NCBI GenBank assembly: GCA_012719195.1
Contig: JAAYAV010000277.1
Location: 1-11,463, forward strand
Length of the DNA stretch: 11,463 bases
Direction: 5' to 3'
From: Anaerolineae bacterium
Lineage (GTDB): Bacteria; Chloroflexota; Anaerolineae; DRVO01
The notes under the pieces are model-generated. The model was not told the origin of the DNA. It did not search any database and was given only the letters and a program-made list of their open reading frames with translations. This document shows positions 6,945 to 11,463 of this stretch, in pieces (the stretch's first letter is position 1; the number at the start of each line of letters is the position of its first letter). A program made the position numbers and the translations under genes.

Positions 6945-6974
6945 GCCGCCCTATCTGGTGTGGCGGGGAGACGC

Positions 6975-8135
6975 ATGAAGGCGAGTCGGGTGGTCCGCAC
7001 GCTTCTCATCAGCAACTTCTTCATGGGCATCGGCTTCAACGTCTGGATGGCCGTGTTCAACAACTTCGCTGTGGAGGAGCTGTCCATCGGAGCCGCTCAG
7101 ATGGGCATCCTTCAGTCGGTCCGCGAGGTACCGGGCGTCCTGGGGTTCGCCACCAGCTACCTGGCGATGCTCTTGCCCGAACTCACTCTGGCCTCGCTGA
7201 GCGTCGTGGGTACCGGGGTCGGACTCGGGCTTATGGCGCTCGCCACCGGCATGGTGAGCCTGCTTGTCTACTTGATGGTCTTCTCCACCGGCTTTCACAT
7301 CTACCACCCGGCCAGCTCCGCCGTCGCGCTCATGGAATCGCGCGGCGGAGACACACCGCGGCTGTTGGGGCGGATGGGGTCGGTCAATGCTGGGGCGGCC
7401 GTGCTGGCGACCGCGTTCGTGTTCTTCGCCGTCGGCCCGTTGGGCTTCCGCTGGACGCTGGCCCTCGCCGGGGCCGTGACCTTACTGGGTGGGCTGTTCT
7501 GCCTCAGGACCGGCCGCCGGGAGCAGGGTCTGCAGAAACAGCACAAGGTGGTCTTCCGCTCCCGCTACTGGGTGTTCTACGCGCTGACGTTCCTGATGGG
7601 TAGCCGCAGGCACATCTTCAGCACCTTCGCCGTCTTCCTGCTGGTCAATAACTACAGGATCCCGGCGCAGACGACGGCCGTGCTCTACCTGGCCAGCAGC
7701 CTCCTCGTCACCTACGTGGCGAGCTTGCAGGGGCGGCTGGTGGCCAACCTGGGCGAGCGCGTGACCATGACGGCCTACTTCGCTATCATTGTGCTGATCT
7801 GCCTCGGCTATGCCTATGTCTCCTGGCTGCCCCTGCTGTACGTGCTCTTCGTGGGAGACAGCGTCATGGCCGGGTTCGGCATCGCCGTCAACTCCTACTT
7901 CCGCAAGATCGCGCCGGAGTCGGAGGTGACGGCGAATATGTCTATGTCCCAGACCATCAACCACGTGTCGGCCTTGTTCGTTCCCGCCCTGGGTGGACTG
8001 GTGTGGGAGCGCTTCGGCTTCCAGTCCACCTTCATCTTTGGGGCGGTAGTGGCCGCAATCTGCCTGGTGGTAAGCCAGTGGTTGACGTCGCAGCAGAGCC
8101 CGGTGCTTGAGGGCAGCGGTGGGCTGACTACATAG
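6975..8135 (+). CDS. Major facilitator superfamily transporter
   Basis: The protein has 386 residues. I chose ATG 6975 because GGGGAG (6965-6970) precedes it and the first membrane helix starts at once; GTG 6960 would add five residues but overlaps the RBS. There are about twelve hydrophobic segments in two halves, with a basic/polar central loop (RTGRREQGLQKQHKVVFRSRY, roughly residues 177-197). No soluble domain or signal peptide is present. Family knowledge: secondary carriers for sugars, drugs or small acids. The substrate cannot be read. Context with sugar and polyol dehydrogenases makes a catabolic substrate plausible (inference). It ends overlapping, by 8 bases, the stop of the convergent small gene on the other strand. 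Confidence 0.87.
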   Translation: MKASRVVRTLLISNFFMGIGFNVWMAVFNNFAVEELSIGAAQMGILQSVREVPGVLGFATSYLAMLLPELTLASLSVVGTGVGLGLMALATGMVSLLVYLMVFSTGFHIYHPASSAVALMESRGGDTPRLLGRMGSVNAGAAVLATAFVFFAVGPLGFRWTLALAGAVTLLGGLFCLRTGRREQGLQKQHKVVFRSRYWVFYALTFLMGSRRHIFSTFAVFLLVNNYRIPAQTTAVLYLASSLLVTYVASLQGRLVANLGERVTMTAYFAIIVLICLGYAYVSWLPLLYVLFVGDSVMAGFGIAVNSYFRKIAPESEVTANMSMSQTINHVSALFVPALGGLVWERFGFQSTFIFGAVVAAICLVVSQWLTSQQSPVLEGSGGLTT

Positions 8136-8466
8136 AGGCGCGGCCCGAGACCGCCATGGAGGTGAGACGGGTGTTCTCTTCGATGGCGAGGATCACGTAG
8201 ATCCCTTCGGCGGCTGCGTACAAGATGATGAAGTACAGCACGCCTGCCAGAATGAAGACGCCGCCCATGACGATCGCTGCGAAGGCGCCGCCTATGGCGT
8301 AGCCGGCGACCTCGTCGCCCAGGGCGTCCGTGATGCTGCCCATGGTGCTACCAAGTCCGGCAACCGCCATGAGAATGCCGCCGAGTATGGCAAGGACAAG
8401 GACGATCCAGGCCAGAACCTTGAGCAAGGTACCGATCGTACGAAGGACGCGGAACCGCTTTTCCAT
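8128..8466 (-). CDS. Small conserved-looking membrane protein of unknown function
   Basis: The protein has 112 residues. ATG 8466 is preceded by GGAGGAG at a 6-base spacing, a strong site that decides the start over the longer upstream frame. It starts MEKRFRVLRTIGTLLKVLAW. One hydrophobic hairpin region spans residues 13-40. A second long hydrophobic stretch covers 52-97. It ends with AEGIYVILAIEENTR and a short polar tail. I recall similar YxxAEGIYxxLxIEENTR endings in uncharacterised Chloroflexota proteins, but this is memory, not a search. There is no catalytic motif and no signal peptide other than the membrane segments. It has its own likely promoter and appears monocistronic. The function is unknown. 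Confidence 0.78.
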   Translation of the reverse strand: MEKRFRVLRTIGTLLKVLAWIVLVLAILGGILMAVAGLGSTMGSITDALGDEVAGYAIGGAFAAIVMGGVFILAGVLYFIILYAAAEGIYVILAIEENTRLTSMAVSGRASM

Positions 8467-8508
8467 GCTAGACTCCTCCGGTCGCAGATGACGGTGGGAC
8501 CCGCTGGC

Positions 8509-8537
8509 ATTGTACTGCGGTTCGCCCTGCGGCGGAA
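8509..8537 (-). promoter_or_regulatory. Candidate promoter for the small membrane protein gene
   Basis: On the minus strand, TACAAT (8514-8509) is a near-consensus -10 box. A start near 8502 gives a leader of about 36 nt including the strong RBS. The -35 position at 17-base spacing (TTCCGC, 8537-8532) is a poor match, so the call rests mainly on the -10 box. Confidence 0.4.
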
Positions 8538-8648
8538 CCGCCCCAACATCAGACGGGACGTGCAACTTCAGGGCCAGAGCGCGATCTTGCGGGCCGTGGC
8601 AGCGATGGGCATTGGTGGGAGAACGAGCAATCCTTAGGAGGAGCGGAA

Positions 8649-9725
8649 ATGCTACCCAGCAGCATGAAGGCTGTGGTTTGCCACGGAGTGGGTGACTACC
8701 GGCTGGAGGAGGTACCGATCCCTGAGGTCGGGCCCGACGAGGTGTTGGTGCGCATAGACGCCACCGGAGTGTGCGCCAGTGACGTCAAGGCGGCGCACGG
8801 CGCGGGACGCATCTGGGGATCGGACGAGTTCCCCGCCTACATCCAGCCGCCGGTGATACCCGGCCACGAGTTCGTCGGCACGGTCGTGGCGCTAGGGGAA
8901 GGAGCGGAGGCCAAGCACGGCGTGTCGTTGGGCGACCGCGCGATCGCGGAGCAGATCGTGCCCTGTTGGCAGTGCCGGTTCTGCCGCCGCGGCCAGTACT
9001 GGATGTGCGAGCAGCACGACATCTTCGGCTTCCGGCAGCGGGCACAGGGCTCGTGGGCCGAGTACATGAAGTTCCCCGCCGACAGCGTCGTGCATAAAGT
9101 GCCCGCGGATCTCCCGGTGGAGATCGCTGCTCTCATCGAGCCTTTGGCCTGCGCCATCCACGCCGTGGAGCGGGCGAGCATCGAACTCGACGACACGGTG
9201 GTCATCGCCGGAATGGGGCCCATAGGCCTCTGCATGCTACAGGTCGCGCGCCTGAAGTCGCCCGCCTCACTCATCGCGCTTGACGTGCGAGAGAAGCGGC
9301 TGGAGGTGGCGGCGAGGCTGGGAGCGGACTTGGTGCTGAGCCCGGTGAAGGAGGATGTCATCGCCCGAGTGATGGACCTCACCGAAGGCTATGGCTGCGA
9401 TGTGTACATCGAGGTGACCGGTTCGCCCAAGGGCGTACATCAGGGCCTGCAGATGATCCGCAAGCTGGGCCGTTTCGTTGAGTTCAGCGTGATGGCCGAG
9501 CCGGCGACGGTCGATTGGTCCATCATCGGGGATCAAAAGGAACTGGACATCCTGGGTGCCCATCTCGGGCCCTACGCCTATCCCAAGGCGATTCGGTTCC
9601 TGCAGGATGGCTCGGTGGATGGGAAGGCGCTGGTCACCCACACGTTGCCGCTCGAGGGCTTCGCCGAGGCGTTGGCCATCGCCGAGAAGGGCGAAGACTC
9701 ACTCAAGGTCGTGATGCTTCCCTAG
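8649..9725 (+). CDS. Zinc-dependent medium-chain polyol dehydrogenase, erythritol/L-threitol dehydrogenase-like
   Basis: The protein has 358 residues, the usual length. ATG 8649 follows AGGAGGAG (8636-8643) at 5 bases. Catalytic zinc ligands fit C42 (GVCASD), H73-E74 (IPGHEFVG) and E164 (IEPLACA). The structural zinc site is complete: C106, C109, C112, C120 in PCWQCRFCRRGQYWMC. The coenzyme fold shows GMGPIG (188-193) and D212 at the end of strand 2 (IALD), which favours NAD over NADP. The segment AEQIVPCWQCRFCRRGQYWMC, then HDIFGF, and the later QKELDILGAHLGPYAYP, closely resemble what I recall of erythritol/L-threitol dehydrogenases. Sorbitol or threonine dehydrogenases are the nearest alternatives. 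It would oxidise a polyol to a ketose in the cytoplasm. It stands between a divergent gene and a convergent remnant, so it is probably transcribed alone. No clear promoter was found. Confidence 0.86.
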   Translation: MLPSSMKAVVCHGVGDYRLEEVPIPEVGPDEVLVRIDATGVCASDVKAAHGAGRIWGSDEFPAYIQPPVIPGHEFVGTVVALGEGAEAKHGVSLGDRAIAEQIVPCWQCRFCRRGQYWMCEQHDIFGFRQRAQGSWAEYMKFPADSVVHKVPADLPVEIAALIEPLACAIHAVERASIELDDTVVIAGMGPIGLCMLQVARLKSPASLIALDVREKRLEVAARLGADLVLSPVKEDVIARVMDLTEGYGCDVYIEVTGSPKGVHQGLQMIRKLGRFVEFSVMAEPATVDWSIIGDQKELDILGAHLGPYAYPKAIRFLQDGSVDGKALVTHTLPLEGFAEALAIAEKGEDSLKVVMLP

Positions 9726-9733
9726 GGGCGGGC

Positions 9734-10048
9734 TCAGTCTGAAACTGGCAGCAGCCGGTAGATGCGGATCACCGGGTCGTGCCAGGGCGCCGGGGTGCCG
9801 GTGAACTCGGCCGCCAACTGCTGGGTCTTGAAGAGATCGCGGTACACCGAGACGTCGTCCGGATAGGCGTCGGGGGCGTCCAGGTACCAATGGGCCCCAA
9901 CCGGGGGGTGGCCGGTGATCGAGCGGGTGGCAATGGTGCTGGTGTAGTGCCACACCACGATCTGACTGTGGCGCAGCGTCCGGCCGAGCGGCCAGCCAAG
10001 GACAAGGGTGGCGAGGGCGACGGTCGACCGCGCCCCCCATGCGGCTTG
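9734..10048 (-). pseudogene. C-terminal remnant of a membrane glycosyltransferase gene
   Basis: On the minus strand a frame is open from just after TAA (10051-10049) to TGA (9736-9734), about 104 codons. It lacks a convincing start: there is no ATG, and the first GTG is at 9958. Its translation opens with one hydrophobic helix (VALATLVLGWPLG) and continues as a soluble tail: IVVWHYTSTIATRS, then PPVGAHWYLDAP, YRDLFKTQQLAAEF and finally DPVIRIYRLLP. This is the layout of the last membrane helix and extracytoplasmic C-terminus of PMT/ArnT-type glycosyltransferases, whose ends often read GPxIRIYRL. The ~350-400 residues that should precede it are absent; the sequence beyond 10049 belongs to another gene on the opposite strand. 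I read it as a truncated gene. A short live peptide from GTG 9958 is the alternative. It is not a copy of the C-terminus of the intact glycosyltransferase at 5114-6550. Confidence 0.58.
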
Positions 10049-10067
10049 TTAGAGCAGGAGGATGACT

Positions 10068-10295
10068 ATGGGTGGCAACCGGAACGATGGGTGTCTGCCG
10101 GGCTTGTTGAAGCTGGGCGCACTGACCTGGGTGCATGACTGGCTCCAGGGGCGAGCCGGGTTCGGCAAGGGCTGCTCCTGCAGCGGGATCGGCTGTGGCC
10201 TGATCCTGTTGGTGGCCTTCCTGCTGATGGCCTGCGGCATTGTCTTCGACACGAACTGGTTCCGTCTGCTGACGGTTCTGGTGCCGCTGCCCTGA
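10068..10295 (+). CDS. Small cysteine-containing membrane peptide of unknown function
   Basis: The protein has 75 residues. ATG 10068 lies 6 bases after GGAGG (10057-10061); ATG 10062 touches the RBS and is less likely. The N-terminal half has a short amphipathic or hydrophobic patch (CLPGLLKLGALTWVHDWLQ, residues 9-27). A glycine- and cysteine-rich stretch follows, GKGCSCSGIGCG (33-44, Cys at 36, 38 and 43). The C-terminal half is one membrane helix, about 45-60, with another Cys at 56, then DTNWFRLLTVLVPLP. The clear RBS and sensible membrane topology support a real gene. No family is recognised. Cys spacing (CxC-x4-C) could bind a metal or be acylated, but this is speculation. It lies immediately beyond the broken end of the glycosyltransferase remnant and upstream of a separate promoter. 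Confidence 0.66.
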   Translation: MGGNRNDGCLPGLLKLGALTWVHDWLQGRAGFGKGCSCSGIGCGLILLVAFLLMACGIVFDTNWFRLLTVLVPLP

Positions 10296-10315
10296 CGTGC
10301 CGGCGCGCTACGGCA

Positions 10316-10345
10316 TTGCCCAAGGCGCGACGACGCGGCTACAAT
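10316..10345 (+). promoter_or_regulatory. Sigma-70-type promoter for the second Gfo/Idh/MocA gene
   Basis: TTGCCC (10316-10321) and TACAAT (10340-10345) are 18 bases apart. A start near 10352 gives a leader of about 35 nt that contains the GAGG RBS (10376-10379). The -10 box is identical to that of the small membrane protein gene at 8509-8514. Confidence 0.65.
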
Positions 10346-10386
10346 CGGCCTCCGGTTGGTACAACATCAGATAGTGAGGCGAGCAG

Positions 10387-11427
10387 ATGGCCAAGGGTCA
10401 GGTAGGGTTCGGAGTCATTGGGTTGGGGATGGGGCGGCATCACATTCAGCGCATAGTGCCGGCCGCCCACGCCCGGTTGGTGGGGATCTGCGACGCCAAT
10501 CCGGAGCGCCTGGAGACGGTCGGCGACGAGTTCGGCGTGGCCTGGCGAAGCACCGAGTATGCGGAGCTACTCGCTCACCCGGACGTGGACGCCGTGGTGG
10601 TGGCGCTGCCCAACTTCCTGCACGCGCCCGTTTCCATAGCCGCCCTTCAGGCCGGGAAGCATGTCCTCTGTGAGAAGCCCATGGCGCGCAATGCCCGAGA
10701 GGCCGAGGAGATGCTGGCCGCCAGCCGGGCAGCCGGCCGATACCTCATGATCCACTTCAACTACCGCTTCACGCCGCCAGCGCTGGCCCTGCACGACTTC
10801 GTCCAGTCCGGTGGGCTGGGCGAAGCTTACCACGCGCGCTCGTGGTGGCACCGCACACGTGGTATACCCGGCCTAGGCGGCTGGTTCACCTCCAAGGAGG
10901 CCGCTGGTGGCGGTCCGCTGGTGGACCTGGGCGTGCACCGGCTGGATCTCGCCCTGTGGCTGATGGGCTACCCGCATGCAGTCAGCGTGTCCGGCGCTAC
11001 CTACTCCGCACTGGGCCGGGAACTGGCGGGCCGATCGGGCAAGTCGCTCGATGTGGAGGACATGGCTTCGGCGTTTGTGCGGTTCGACAACGGAGCCACG
11101 CTGGTCCTGGAAGCCAGTTGGGCGGCCAACGGCGAGCGGCGCGAGGAGATGCTGACCCAGGTGTACGGCACCAAGGCGGGCCTGGTGCATCGCAACCGGG
11201 GCGAAGGGTACGAGTTCGAGGCCCGTATCTTCGCTGAACGCGATGGTGAGTATGCGACCATCGAGCCCGCTCTACCCGAACACATCGAGACACCCCAGGA
11301 GCACTTCGCCCGCTGCATTCTGGAGGGCAGGACTCCGTCCGCGACTGGCGAGCAGGGCCTCGAGGTAATGCGGATCCTGGACGCCGCCTATCTCTCGGCG
11401 GAGCGGGGCGAGGAAGTACGGCTGTAG
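10387..11427 (+). CDS. Gfo/Idh/MocA family oxidoreductase
   Basis: The protein has 346 residues, complete and of typical length. ATG 10387 follows TGAGG (10375-10379) at 7 bases. Residues 6-16 (VGFGVIGLGMG) are the NAD(P)-binding turn, and D36 ends strand 2. E96-K97-P98 is the EKP motif with the catalytic Lys. Residues 174-187 (GGGPLVDLGVHRLD) carry the conserved Asp (D180) and His (H184). The C-terminal sheet domain is standard, with no cysteine cluster, unlike the family member at 2671-3840. No signal peptide is present, so it acts in the cytoplasm. Family knowledge: NAD(P)-dependent sugar, inositol or glucose-fructose-type oxidoreduction. The substrate cannot be assigned. It has its own promoter, and only 36 unassigned bases remain after it, with no visible terminator. 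Confidence 0.93.
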   Translation: MAKGQVGFGVIGLGMGRHHIQRIVPAAHARLVGICDANPERLETVGDEFGVAWRSTEYAELLAHPDVDAVVVALPNFLHAPVSIAALQAGKHVLCEKPMARNAREAEEMLAASRAAGRYLMIHFNYRFTPPALALHDFVQSGGLGEAYHARSWWHRTRGIPGLGGWFTSKEAAGGGPLVDLGVHRLDLALWLMGYPHAVSVSGATYSALGRELAGRSGKSLDVEDMASAFVRFDNGATLVLEASWAANGERREEMLTQVYGTKAGLVHRNRGEGYEFEARIFAERDGEYATIEPALPEHIETPQEHFARCILEGRTPSATGEQGLEVMRILDAAYLSAERGEEVRL

Positions 11428-11463
11428 CGAGTCAGTGACCGGACACAAGCACAGGGGGCCGGA

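Noticed and set aside
6960..6974. GTG 6960 as start of the MFS transporter.
   Set aside because: The GGGGAG RBS at 6965-6970 lies downstream of it and fits ATG 6975.
10298..10315. Hairpin TGCCG/CGGCA after the small cysteine peptide gene as a terminator.
   Set aside because: The stem has only 5 pairs, there is no T run, and it abuts the -35 box of the next promoter. It is too weak to call.
11428..11463. Terminator or next gene at the right edge.
   Set aside because: Only 36 bases remain and no stem, T tract, RBS or start is visible.

Overview
This is a GC-rich, gene-dense bacterial window with short intergenic gaps, good Shine-Dalgarno sites and sigma-70-like promoters. The gene mix is a sulfatase, a Tat-exported flavoprotein, two Gfo/Idh/MocA oxidoreductases, a medium-chain zinc polyol dehydrogenase, an MFS carrier, a PMT/ArnT-type membrane glycosyltransferase and small orphan membrane proteins. 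It resembles accessory carbohydrate-catabolism regions of environmental Chloroflexota such as Anaerolineae. That assignment is an impression from gene content and protein style; there is no rRNA or marker gene here to prove it.

Layout. Positions 1-558 are the C-terminal part of a sulfatase whose start lies outside the window. It ends in an intrinsic terminator, and a strong-looking promoter is nested inside that terminator. A structured leader of about 270 nt follows. Positions 878-2509 encode a Tat-exported FAD-dependent oxidoreductase, followed by a perfect 11-bp terminator stem. Next come a Gfo/Idh/MocA dehydrogenase (2671-3840) and a zinc-ribbon SAM methyltransferase (3891-5105). A minus-strand block (6864 down to 5114) converges on them: a frameshifted cutA followed by a membrane glycosyltransferase whose TTG start overlaps the end of cutA. 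A divergent MFS transporter (6975-8135) converges with a small membrane protein on the minus strand (8128-8466). An erythritol/threitol-type zinc dehydrogenase (8649-9725) follows. Then come the C-terminal remnant of a second membrane glycosyltransferase (9734-10048, minus), a 75-residue cysteine-containing membrane peptide (10068-10295) and a second Gfo/Idh/MocA gene with its own clear promoter (10387-11427).

How it may work together (inference). The sulfatase would desulfate a glycan or sugar sulfate, and the MFS carrier may move a product. The two Gfo/Idh/MocA enzymes, the polyol dehydrogenase and the exported flavoprotein would carry out redox steps on sugars or polyols. Promoters and terminators split the genes into several separate transcripts, so this looks like a loose catabolic neighbourhood rather than one operon. 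The methyltransferase and glycosyltransferase may serve cell-surface glycan work instead.

The most notable points are two broken genes (cutA with one frameshift, and a glycosyltransferase reduced to its last ~105 codons), the terminator-embedded promoter with its long structured leader, and two small membrane proteins of unknown function. I did not find convincing evidence of a wholly new multi-gene system, CRISPR array, phage or transposon.
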